A stretch of DNA of 23,740 nt from Funneliformis mosseae (Eukaryota; Glomeromycota; Glomeromycetes; Glomerales; Glomeraceae). The notes beneath the pieces are model-generated. The model saw only the letters and a list, made by a program, of their open reading frames with translations. It did not search any database and had not been told where the DNA came from. The position numbers and the translations under genes are program-made. The first letter of the stretch is position 1. Each line of letters starts with the position of its first letter. The DNA is taken from contig CAJVPP010000989.1 in assembly GCA_910592005.1 (NCBI GenBank), positions 1 to 23,740 on the forward strand, written 5' to 3'. Positions 7,296 through 16,987 of this stretch are shown piece by piece.

Positions 7296-8519
7296 TTATG
7301 ATTCCCGAGCAAAATGAGCTATAATACTTTTGATTTGAGTACCTGTAAGCTTTGAAATATTATCCGCACTATAGGATTGAATCCTCTTGACTTTTTTAAT
7401 CCCTATTTTACTGAATAATTTGAAAATATTTCTTACCTTCTATGTCTTCTTACGTAAATTTTCTCTTGTAATGTTTAAAAGATGTTTTAAAATTGCATTA
7501 TATACCTGAGTTCTAGCCTGTTGATATTTAACCCTCTTATCATTATCTTTAACATCCTTAACACTTTTTTCAAACCGTTCAGCATAGTAGTACCAACAGT
7601 GAATTTCCTCTTGATAAGCTTGAGTTACATGCTTTTCGGCCTTAATTGCTTTTTGGAATAATCGAGCTAAATTCTGCGAGATCAAACTCTCAGAACCCTC
7701 ATCCTCATCATTGGTTTCAGTAGTCTCCCCCTTAATAGGTGTAGATAATTCATGTAACAACTCTCAAAATCTTTCCTGTTCATGATTGGTTCTTGAGGAT
7801 GTTTCTCTTGATGATCGGATTTGTGTATTAGCGATGTCATCTTCAATTATTTGATTAGTCAAATTATCTATCCTTCAATCATAGATTTCAGGGAATAAAC
7901 AGAATGAAAGGTAAGTGTGATTACTACATATTCTATTTTCACTGCATTACCTACCTTATTTGTAAACTATGATTGTTATTTCCATCACCATTTTCAGTAT
8001 CATCGATGATATCTGATAGCTCTGGTATCTCTTCTACATACGCAATTGGACTTGTCGCTTGATCATGCATAGTAACTTCAGTTCTCTTTTCCCCTAATTC
8101 GCAAGAAAATCTTCGTCTTCTATAGTATCATCACTTAAGGGATCTTTTTTTCTGAAATCCTTATTCTTAGACACCATGTAATACTCACCAAAAGCTAGTG
8201 TAAGTTCCTTCCTAATAAGTTCGAAAGGTGATATACAACTAGAAATAGGACATAAAGAAAAACACGTTTCTGATCGTATAATATGTTTTTTAAGACATAT
8301 TCGATGGTATATATATTCACATAATAATACTGTGAATGAATGAAGTAGTAAGGTAAGAATTCCTTCATTGCAAAAGTGGCAAGGATTAAGTTTCAGAATA
8401 TGTTCATCAGTTATTTCAGAAGTATTTCTTAGGAAATTTAACGAAAGTGCTTTAAGTTGAAAAACCTCTATATTATCTGCATGAATTTCTGAAGAACTTG
8501 CTGGTATTTCGCTAGTCAT
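7296..8519 (-). pseudogene. degenerate RING-finger-like protein gene with intron
   Basis: It begins with an ATG at 8519 (MTSEIPASSSEIHADN). Residues about 46-95 resemble a RING finger: CHFC, then LLCEYIYHRICL where a RING would read C-x-H-x2-H-x2-C, then a final Cys cluster (CFSLCPISSC). The first His of the central block is Tyr here and the last Cys pair is misspaced, so zinc binding is probably lost. The frame breaks near 8100, continues as ELGEKRTEVTMHDQ, and crosses a plausible 82-bp intron (7954-7873, donor GTAGGT) in consistent phase to IDNLTNQIIEDDI. A TGA replaces a probable Trp near 7768. Then come LLHELSTPIKGETT and CWYYYAERFEKSVK. A TAG at about 7438 interrupts before KLFSKIGIKKVKRIQSYSAD and the final TAA at 7296. 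The family is multicopy in these fungi as far as I recall; function unknown. Confidence 0.6.
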
Positions 8520-8926
8520 ACTGTTAAATTATAAAGATTTCTCGCCCTTTTTCCCTACATAAATATTTTTCATATATTAAGACTAAAATGAAATTAGCCT
8601 TACCCTGAGAAAATTTATCTCAGAAATGAATGTCTCAGAAATGAACATCATGAAATAAAGATCACGAATAAATCAGGATCAATGATGAAAAGATATGTAT
8701 AATACCATTTAGTTTATATTGTTCGATTTTTACTATAGTAGATAAAAAGACTATCTCACCTTATATTTATGTTATAACCCTTTTCAAACATATGTCACAA
8801 AAAAAAGACTACTATACTTCCTGTTAAGGCTACGATTGTTACAAAATATAAAAGTCTTAATATCCAATTAATTCTATTTTTTTATTTTCGTGCGATATGG
8901 TTCAGTAAATTCTTTCAAGTTAAAGA
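8520..8926. other. no gene seen
   Basis: AT-rich upstream flank of the RING-like gene. A short repeat (CTCAGAAATGAA) occurs twice near 8620-8645. No coding signal on either strand. Confidence 0.5.
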
Positions 8927-9148
8927 TCACTGCTCTGAACTGCTTAGCTTAGAAGAACGATCATCTTTTTACGCAAACTTTAGCTTCTGTGCCAATCTAT
9001 CTAATGTCAATTTAAGACTAATTATATAGACTTCTTATCGAAGTTCAGGCGTAACCCCTGCTAAAAACATCTTTTTAATATTTTTATTTGCATTTTCTAT
9101 AATTTCATCTAAACTTTTCATATTATACAAATTGATATTATATCCCAT
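8927..9148 (-). pseudogene. decayed coding fragment, possibly Gag-like
   Basis: From an ATG at 9148 the minus strand reads sensibly for about 73 codons in one frame: MKSLDEIIENANKNIKKMF starting a few codons in, then LAGVTPELR, TAA, EVYIISLKLTLDRLAQKLKF, TAA, KDDRSSKLSSSEQ and TGA. Both internal stops could derive from CAA or a similar codon by C to T change. The helical pattern with a Pro-Glu-Leu turn is reminiscent of Gag capsid or linker regions, but this is weak. No neighbouring protease or polymerase belongs to it. Confidence 0.45.
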
Positions 9149-9284
9149 ACTTTATTATATAAGCCTATATCTTTAATCAAAAAAATATTATTCTCCCTTT
9201 ATTCTATTGAACTGCGGAAGAGGCATTTGTCATCCAAAATATTTTTCCTATCTATCAGAATAGCATTTATTTATGAGTTTATTT

Positions 9285-9415
9285 CCTCCTGCAGATGCTT
9301 AGCATCAAAGGGACGGTATTTCTTTCTTAATCTATTTTCTCCTGCAGATACTAAGCATCAAAGAAGCGATATTTCTCGATTTTTTTAGTCATACCTCCTG
9401 CGTTTAGTATCAAAG
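9285..9415 (+). repeat. minisatellite, three units of 53-56 bp
   Basis: The motif CTCCTGCAGATGCTTAGCAT begins near 9287. It recurs near 9340 as CTCCTGCAGATACTAAGCAT, and near 9396 in a shorter form (CTCCTGCGTTTAGTATCAAA). Each unit is followed by ATCAAAG and a GATATT-like end. In unit 1, GATGCTTAGCATC (9294-9306) is a perfect 6+1+6 palindrome. It lies just beyond the 3' end of the polymerase-helicase pseudogene. Confidence 0.75.
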
Positions 9416-9639
9416 AGTGATATTATTGCGTATTATTTATCAAGTTACACATATACTATTATAAATGTCAAGTGACCGCTTTATATGATTATATATACAA
9501 TACTTTTTAGAAGGCATTTTCCATATCTAGAAAAAATAAACTGAATATTTATTGTGTCAGAAAAAATCTTACAATTATGTAAGTACTGCAATTTGCTTTC
9601 TCTGATTGTATTATATCACTAATCTGGATCACTGACATA

Positions 9640-12600
9640 AACTAAACTCTGTGATTTTAGTTGCAAAAAAGATAAATTAGGCATACGTTCTCTTTGATAT
9701 GCCCTAAATTATTATGAATTCGATCTACTATCTATTGTAATATGTCTCCTGGTTGATCCCATTCGAATTTTATTTCTATAAGGCATAATGCGCATCTATT
9801 TTCTTGAATACGTTTTAATGTGAGGATATAGTCAACTGTTAGATCAAATTTACAGTCTTTTTCCTTATCCTGGTTCATATATCTGATAAGTTTTTCCTGA
9901 ATAGACGGTCTCAATTCGTGCTTTAGCTGTCTTTTCTTTTTTGCTTTTTTAATCTCTTAGACAATTTCAGAAAGTAATGGGGACGTTTCAACCTGAATGA
10001 GTTGGCTTAAATATTCTATACGACAAACTGCTAAATATATTAGGTTATTCTAAGCTAGATTTTCATCAATGATCTAAATACGCTGTGGAACCTTGAAGGT
10101 CATTCCTTGACTAGTATGAATAGTCATAGCATATCCAAATTCCCAATTATGTCTTTTTTATCTGCCAACATATCTTTTAAGAATTTATCAGGGAGTGTAT
10201 TTAAGGGTAAGTTCACTATGTCATTTTTCACTAACTCTTTCTTTTCGGATGAGCTAGGGATTGGAACAAGACAATTTTGTTTGCGTCCATCTATTGGTCT
10301 ATAGATTAATGAGATCAGCACATCAGAATATTTTTCTTGATGAAGTTTTAAGTATCTTTGGGAAGCAATTCTTTAGGAAAGTAGATGTGCTGATAAGATA
10401 TGATCTGATAGCTTCCATTCAGCTTCGAGATATTCTTATTTTTTTATGACTAAAAGTGCTTCACGGAATAGGTCTGATTGCACTCTATTATTTTAATGTC
10501 ACATTTTTTTCTTAAGCTCTTGCAGTCTAAGGCATTTGGTCTGATAATCAGTCAAGACTTTCTCATAATAATCAGCTCGCTCTTTTAACCAGTCATGAGA
10601 CATTTCTCCAAAAAATGATAGAGGTTGAGCATCATCTCCATAACAGATTATCTAACATTTTTGCTCTAGTAAGTAGTCGATAAACTTCTCTAGAATATGT
10701 TTAGGCACTGTACATACTTCATTCCAGATGATAACTCATGGGAATTTCTTTTCTCCCATATATTTAGAAATCCATTCTCCTACACCATTCTATCTAAAAA
10801 AGTTATATCAAGTTTGAGCTATTACCTTACGATCATTCTGAAAGTCTTTAATCAATGCATTTGTATAAGTAAAGACTACCATGTTTATATCTTTAAAGAT
10901 TCAGATTACGCATGTTGTTTTTTCAGAATCACCACCTCCATTGAGATATGAAACTCAGGATCTTGTAATAGGATCATGAATTGATGGAACAGTACTTTCA
11001 GTAATATTTTTAATCAATTCCTAATACCTATTTTTTAGCCAGTATATGACATTAGAATCTGGTTCATAAATCTTCTCACCTTTATCACGCCATTGACCAG
11101 GCTGAATTTCTCAAATCTTTTTCTCTTTTAGTGGCTCAGACTCTTTGGTAACAACTCTACTGAGTTTGGTATTCTTTTAAGAACCTAAGTGAAAGTACTA
11201 TTCCCCAAAGCAAACGGTACATACAAATGACTTATGCTTATTACATGACAAATAACCCGTTATTCTATTTACGTAATGAACTTTCATTTCTTTAGCAAAT
11301 TCTTTGACTGCTTCTTTTGAATAAAAAACTTCTGCTCCACACATTGCACAAGAAGGAATTTTATGCAGACATTGAAACTTACTGATATCTGCCTCTCCCT
11401 TGTGATTGAGAAGGCGTTTAGCTTGCTTGAAGAAAGCAGATACATTTTCAATCTTATATAAGACCTCGCTTCGTATATATATAGAATCTGTTGCAATTCT
11501 TACTACTTCATTAGGACCAAATTTCTGGAGCATTTTCAGCAAGTTTATATGAGCATAAGCTAATATCAAAGCCTGCAAATGTGTATATTGAGGCTAATGA
11601 CCTTCGTAATATGTAAGTATATGCCCAAGCGGATATTTATCATTACCTGCATATGTCTCTTCCTTAATGCAATCCTGGATCAAAAAATCAAGCTCACCTT
11701 CGTCTATTACAACCTGGTGAGTAAGGTGCTTTTCTTCAACTTTATTTCCTTGTGTGAATTTTTCTATGATTGCGCAACTTATATCCTGATTTTTAGGCAA
11801 CCATACCTTCGTTTGCTTGGTAAGAAAAATAATAGCTTCTCCTATAGTTATACTTTATAGGATACCTATTTTGAGAAAATATTATAAAAGCATAATAGGT
11901 ATCCATCCTTTTGTCTTCCCATATCCTTCTTTACTTCGATAAGTAAAATGTTTTCTATACCAAATGGGAATTGCTAGATGGATATTGAGGACAAATTTGA
12001 AAGATCTTACCTGCGCAAATCCAGTTATATCATCTTGTGGTAATTTTTCATTCACTGTTACTCAGACAAGATGGTGTGTTGGATGCTCAAACTGCTTAAA
12101 CCATGGTGAACACTCTCCTTGACCATGTATACTTGCTGGATAGCATTCCTTCATGTCTATACATATAACATCTTTAACTTGATAATTAGGTGCATTCCAG
12201 CGTCCTCTATGCTTATATTTGATGCAAAATTGCTTTATATTTTCATGTACACTAGCAGGAGTAGAGTACTAATCATTGATCTCATTGGTAAGTTTACTTC
12301 CAGCATGATTAGCACTAAACATCTGTTCTGCTATCTCAACTATTTTAAGTGATTCTAAGGACTCCTGATTTCTGTTTTTATTAATTATTTTTTTTCGAAA
12401 TTGCCAGTCTACCGCATTCTTAAATAATTCCTTACATACTTTTATAATATCTGTATGCTTCATCCATGTTCTAAATGTACAACCATCTTCTAAAACAAAT
12501 TGGGATATTGACTGGATTTCTTCTAATGTTTCGTCTTCTTCAAGTCCAAGTCTAATAAGCTATATTGCTTAGAGACCTTGAAGAGTTTTATTGATAGCCT

Positions 12601-14172
12601 TCCATGTGTTATCACTATAATACTCTACCATTCGATCTCTTGGAAAATGATAGTTTCTAGGAAATGCATGACTATTATGAATTACTATCTCTATTTCTTC
12701 AAACCTACTTGTTCGATATTTTCCACTATTAAAAATAGTTCCATGAGTAATATCAAGTAATTTGATTGGCCTCTTAAGTATTTTTTTCAATTCTGCTACA
12801 TCCTCTACTCAAGCATCAGGTTGACACATTCTTTTTCCCATGTGCTAATTTTTTATTTACGTGTACTGGTAAGCCCATACCCTCTTTTTGCTTTTCAAAA
12901 TGCTCTATTACTCATTAGACTATATAGTTAAGTATACCATCTTTCATTGGCATTAATCGTTTACTATCTGGTCTTCAGATTCAATACAACTCATATACAA
13001 TTGCATTTGCATCAAGCTCTCTATATTCTGATTTTTTTCACTTTGAATGATTCTAACTAAAAATTTCTCATCAATTCCTACCCAAAAGCCTGACTTTATT
13101 TTCTTTGTAAAGATAACATTTGGACCTTCTAGAACGAATTTTTTACCAGCCTTCTTTGATTTATGAATGGGCTCATATTTATCAATAATTTTGAAATGAT
13201 CTTTATCCTTCCGAACAAATTTTACTCTTATAAAAAACCTATCATCATCTATTACATCTAAAATCTTCTTAGCACACTCTTTAATTATTTTAGCTTCATA
13301 ATTTTCTAATCTTTTAAAACTATGTTCCAGATATGCTATCCATTCTAGACTTCCTTTATTTTTTATCTTATATTTCTGTATTAATGCCTTTATTTTTTCC
13401 TGTAATGATTTTTTTACACCTTCGATATCAATATGTCACTCTCTATATAAATATTCTTCTTTTACTTTTATCACAACTTCTTCTTCACTTTTAGCTGTTA
13501 ATAGTATATTTCTGATATCTTTATGTAGAATATAATTTGCAAACTAAGTCAAAAATATATATTCAGCACTATTTACTTTAAACATGTCTTTTGCTGTCTA
13601 AATTCTCTTTTGTCACAATTTCTGATGCTCTTTATTATCTGGAAATGAAACTGACTAAGGCACTTTTTTATCTAGATCTTTAAGATTGTCTTCAAACCCA
13701 TCCTTTTGATCAATAATCTCAGGAGCTGGTATCACTTTTTTTCTTTGTCCTTCTCTATAAGCTTTAGTTGTTAGGTCAGGTTTAGCTTCAAGATCTTCTT
13801 TTGACAGGAGAGTTGAGGTTTTCTTTTGTGATTTACCAGTTGACTTTTCCATTAAATCAAACCATTCTGCATCTATTTTCAGAATCTTTTTACTAATAAT
13901 GTTTGGGTTGTTTTTTATCTTAGGATTTGCTAGCCAGTCAGCTAAATCCTCTATAAATAGATGATTTTCACGAACATGAATTACAGGAGATTGAAGGTTG
14001 AGTACTGGTGATTGGGTTTGCTTGCACTTAAACTTTCTGTTAAGATGATTTATTAAATCACGAGTCTTTTTAAAGTTATTTTTTTCACATTGAGGACATT
14101 AAAGTAATATTTTAGATAGTAAGTGAATCAATTCAGTTGTTTGTATTAATAGTACGAAAACTTTTATTCAAA
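9640..14172 (-). pseudogene. family B DNA polymerase - SF1 helicase - HNH-like fusion protein gene, heavily mutated
   Basis: Read on the minus strand, about 1,480 codons are recognisable. N-terminal: C2H2-like CPQCEKNNFKKTRDLINHL (14100-14050), then a low-complexity Lys-rich region. Polymerase: AELKKILKRPIKLLDITHGT near 12785; motif A-like VICIDMKECYPAS (12131-12170); motif C-like VVRIATDSIYI (about 11470-11503), with Ala in place of the usual first Asp; then a Cys-rich block CAMCGAE...CNKH...CTVC. Helicase: degenerate Walker A NGGGDSEKTT (10910-10944; Glu for Gly); Walker B VIIWNEVCTVP (10703-10735; Asn for Asp); GDDAQP (about 10622-10642); motif V-like TIHTSQGMTF (about 10098-10128) and YLAVCRIEYLSQL. 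C-terminal: CALC...EWDQPGDIL...DRIHNNLGHIKENV, an HNH-like zinc motif (9790-9680). About 30 stops interrupt it, yet apart from a local paired shift near 12960-12830 and one shift near 10125 a single frame is kept. It must have been a self-contained replication protein of organellar/viral type B polymerase style. Not functional here. Confidence 0.8.
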
Positions 14173-14246
14173 TAATAATTAATTATCCCTTTTTCAATCT
14201 ATCATAGAATATAACCTAACTTAATAGTATATTCTATTAGATTTCT

Positions 14247-14500
14247 TTTTTTTCGAATTTATGAGAAAAAAAGGTTTGTGGCAAGCTGACTAACTCTGAA
14301 CCTGGCCTTTGTAGAAAGCATTCTGATACCTATTATGTAACCCAATATTTTAATAGGCTTCAGGCTAAAGCTAATACTGATAATTTAATTCAGATAAAAA
14401 TTAATGAATTGCTTTTAGAGTTGTCAGCAGACAAAACCCCTTTTGAAGCTATTGCTGAGAAAGCTTAGCTTCTTTTTTCGAATCTAGTGAGAAAAAAGGC
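14247..14500 (+). repeat. two hairpin-forming direct repeats flanking a coding fragment
   Basis: CTTTTTTTTTCGAATTTATG followed by AGAAAAAAAGG (14245-14274) and CTTTTTTCGAATCTAGTGAG followed by AAAAAAGG (14470-14499) are near-identical in the same orientation. Each folds on itself (CTTTTTTC pairs with GAAAAAAG). They bracket the fragment at 14250-14468. Confidence 0.6.
14250..14468 (+). pseudogene. C-terminal gene fragment, unknown family
   Basis: One frame with no stop for about 64 codons: VCGKLTNSEPGLCRKHSDTY (from 14274), then YVTQYFNRLQAKANTDNLIQ, then INELLLELSADKTPFEAIAE, ending in TAG at 14466. The composition is protein-like and far from the surrounding AT-rich sequence. The C...C...H pattern near the start could be half a zinc finger. 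No ATG; the hairpin repeat immediately upstream marks where the homology is cut. It is opposite in strand to the polymerase pseudogene. Confidence 0.45.
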
Positions 14501-14653
14501 ATGCTATTCTGATTTTTTTTACACCATAATAGCCTTTTTCACCTAAGGTCTACCCGCTCTCCCTGCTTGGTCTGCTCAGGTGAAAATTTTTTACTTTGCT
14601 AGGTGTATTTTTTCAAAAAAGTCTAGTTAGAATGCTTTGAAAATAAGATTGAG

Positions 14654-15135
14654 ACGTATTTTGATAATTATCATTCTTAAGCTCTCAGGTAAAAATAAAT
14701 CAGTCTGCTTAGGTGTAAATTTTTATTATGTCAGAATTATAATCAGGAAGACGCGTAAAGGTAAAAAAACAAATTAGTAATTTTGATAAGTAAGAGAGGC
14801 TAGAGAACAATATTTGTTAACTATCATTCTTGAAGTTCTCAGGCGAAAATAACATGATCTATAAATACTTTTTATTAGGTGTAAATTTTTATTATGTCAG
14901 AATTATAATCAGGAAGGCGTGCGAAGGCAAGAAAATAAATTAGTAATTTCATTGAGCAAGAGGAGCTAGAATACGTTCTAAGAATACTAATTTTATTAAT
15001 ATACTAAAACTATATTTTGAAAAGCCCTAGAACAGTGAAATTAATAAGTATTTATTTTATTGAGAGAAAAGGCCTAGACTACGTATTTTGATAACTATCA
15101 TTCTTAAGCTTCCAGATAAAAATAAATCAGTCTGC
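14654..15135 (+). repeat. dispersed/tandem repeat, three copies (first two about 154 bp apart)
   Basis: Copies begin near 14654 (ATTTTGATAATTATCATTCT), 14808 (ATATTTGTTAACTATCATTC) and 15081 (ATTTTGATAACTATCATTCT). The first two share the further block AGGTGTAAATTTTTATTATG, then TCAGAATTATAATCAGGAAG, then AAATTAGTAATTT. The third stops after AAATAAATCAGTCTGC. Shorter CT-AGGTG-AAATTTTT blocks also occur at about 14575-14605. Non-coding; possibly a terminal or subterminal repeat of a mobile element. Confidence 0.65.
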
Positions 15136-15179
15136 ACACCCTCCCTGCTGCTGTTATCATAATTTTGTAAAACCTGATT

Positions 15180-16170
15180 TTCTTTTATAGAAAAAAAAAG
15201 AAAAACAAAGATTTTCTATTAAAAAATTATCTATTTTTTTTTAGATTATTAAATAATATATTAATTTATTTTAATTATCTTAAAAATTAAAAATTTAAAT
15301 TTATAGATTATAATAAATAACTTTAATTTAATAAAATAAAATTAATATAAAGTTTAATTAAAAATTATCTTATATTTTAATATAATTCTTTTATGATTTT
15401 TATGATCTAAATGCTAATACAAATATCTTTTATTTATATTATCTTTATTATATTTAATATTTAAAATATAAATAATATAATAAATATTTTTATTATAAGA
15501 TAATAAAATCAAATATTAAATTTTTTTTATATTATATAATATTTAATTTTAATTGATTTAAAATTTAAAAACTAATATATTAATGTTATTTTTTTTTGCA
15601 TTAATATATTATTTTTTCTTTTTTATTATCTTTTATATATTATCATCTTTTTATAATATTTTATATAGAAATTTTCATTTTTTTTACAAATTTTAATTAA
15701 TAATTATACTTATTATTTTGTTTTGTAAAATATTTGTATTAAAAAGTATATTTAAATATAAACATTATATTTTTTTTTTATCTAAACATAAATTTTAATT
15801 ATAATAATCGAAAATATTTAATATTACAAGATAATATTTACACTTTTTTATAATTTTTTTAATTTAAATTTTTATTTATTTGAGTAAATTTTTAAATTTA
15901 TATATATGTGTATCATTTTTTTTATATTCTTTTTATGATTATTATAAAAGATAATATATAAATTTGATATTTTGATTTTTTTTTAAAAATTTTATATAAA
16001 AATTTATAAAAAAAAGTCAACCAGTTTTTAATAGTTAAAAACTGACTTTTTTATTTTGATAAGATAAAATTGTATCAATAAAAATGTATAATATTCTGTG
16101 ATAAATATGTAGATAAAAGTTGAATAATATATATTATTAATCAAAAAAAAAAATTTTTTTTAAAATTTAA
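15180..16170. other. about 1-kb island of nearly pure A/T
   Basis: Over this kilobase G and C are rare, with long runs made only of A and T, and there is no usable reading frame. It contains the strong hairpin at 16008-16053. The edges are abrupt: the flanks at 15130 and 16330 have ordinary composition. I see no RNA gene in it. Confidence 0.8.
16008..16053. terminator. long hairpin with T-run, terminator-like or cruciform
   Basis: AAAAAAGTCA-(ACCA)-GTTTTTAA, the loop TAG, then TTAAAAAC-TGACTTTTTT: both arms pair over about 18 bp with a 4-nt bulge. No gene ends here, so termination is only one possible role. Confidence 0.4.
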
Positions 16171-16329
16171 AATAACTGTCTATTTCATAAAATACCTTTT
16201 CAATTAATTTATGCTTTTGGATTTTATAATAATGAACTGAAAAATGATTCAAAAGAAATCTTAATTGTTTCACATTTTGTTAATTATCAAAAATTAAATA
16301 AAGAATTCGTGTATTTTTGTGATTAGTTC

Positions 16330-16672
16330 TTTTTATTAAACGGGGGTTATTTCTAAAGTTAAATTCTTTAACAGATTATATTTTCGATATTATCTTTAAT
16401 AATCCATCATATGTTTCGGAATCCTTCCGATTAACACCCAATAAATACTGACACACCATTTGTTTCCTGATGAGAATACTCTCGTTTAGACTTGGTTATT
16501 GCCAAGCAGTAAAGGCTTACATATGGTTTCGGCTATAGTAATGCTTGGGGTTTCAATTTTAGGTTCAAGACAAATTATATATGTATAGATGAAACCTTTC
16601 ATTTCTTTTGCAGAGTCTTGCTTTTAATAATTCATTATTTGAATTTGTTTTATTTTTAGATTCTACCTTCAT
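16330..16672 (-). pseudogene. small decayed gene, unknown family
   Basis: The ATG at 16672 gives MKVESKNKTNSNNELLKARL. After a frameshift, CLEPKIETPSITIAETICKP follows (about 16570-16515). After a second shift comes SLNESILIRKQMVCQYLLGV (about 16490-16430), and then NRKDSETYDGLL. TAA interrupts near 16378, with some further sensible text (EFNFRNNPRLIKRTN). The fragments follow in order and only on this strand, which supports a real ancestral gene. Domain unknown. Confidence 0.45.
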
Positions 16673-16987
16673 AAAATTATATTTATATTTTTTTTCCGAT
16701 CTAGTTAATAGTTTCTATTGATATAATTGATTCATTTTTTTTTTTTATTAATCTCTAACATAATAAATTTTTTATACTTATTACTATTGTATAAATATAT
16801 TTCGCCAGTTTCTTAAAATTTATCAGTGCGTTGGTTCTTATACAAATTACAAATTCCAAGTCAAGTTTTTTTTAAAGAAAAAAAAAAAAAAAAAAAAGTA
16901 AAATCCGAAATATTTAAATGATAGAAAGGGAGGCGTTAAAACAGAGGTTAAATAAATATCAAACGAAACATAATCCATGCAAGAAAC
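16673..16987. other. AT-rich spacer with a 20-base poly(A) tract
   Basis: It lies just beyond the stop of the minus-strand kinase. Bases 16878-16897 are 20 consecutive A's (T's on the kinase strand). No gene seen. It probably contains the kinase 3' UTR. Confidence 0.5.

Noticed and set aside
10107..12760. Several plus-strand frames of 60-93 codons (10107, 10261, 10697, 11579, 12119, 12578)
   Set aside because: All are antisense to the polymerase-helicase pseudogene and show no domain.
9640..14172. Reassigned stop codons (alternative genetic code) as the reason for in-frame stops
   Set aside because: All three stop codons occur, TGA and TAG both fall at probable Trp sites, and Walker A/B residues are damaged too. 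The kinase and ATPase genes use normal stops.
16440..16500. CTGATGAG followed by a short stem, resembling a hammerhead ribozyme or C/D snoRNA box
   Set aside because: No GAAA follows the stem and no cleavage-site stem is present. The minus strand there is readable as a protein fragment.
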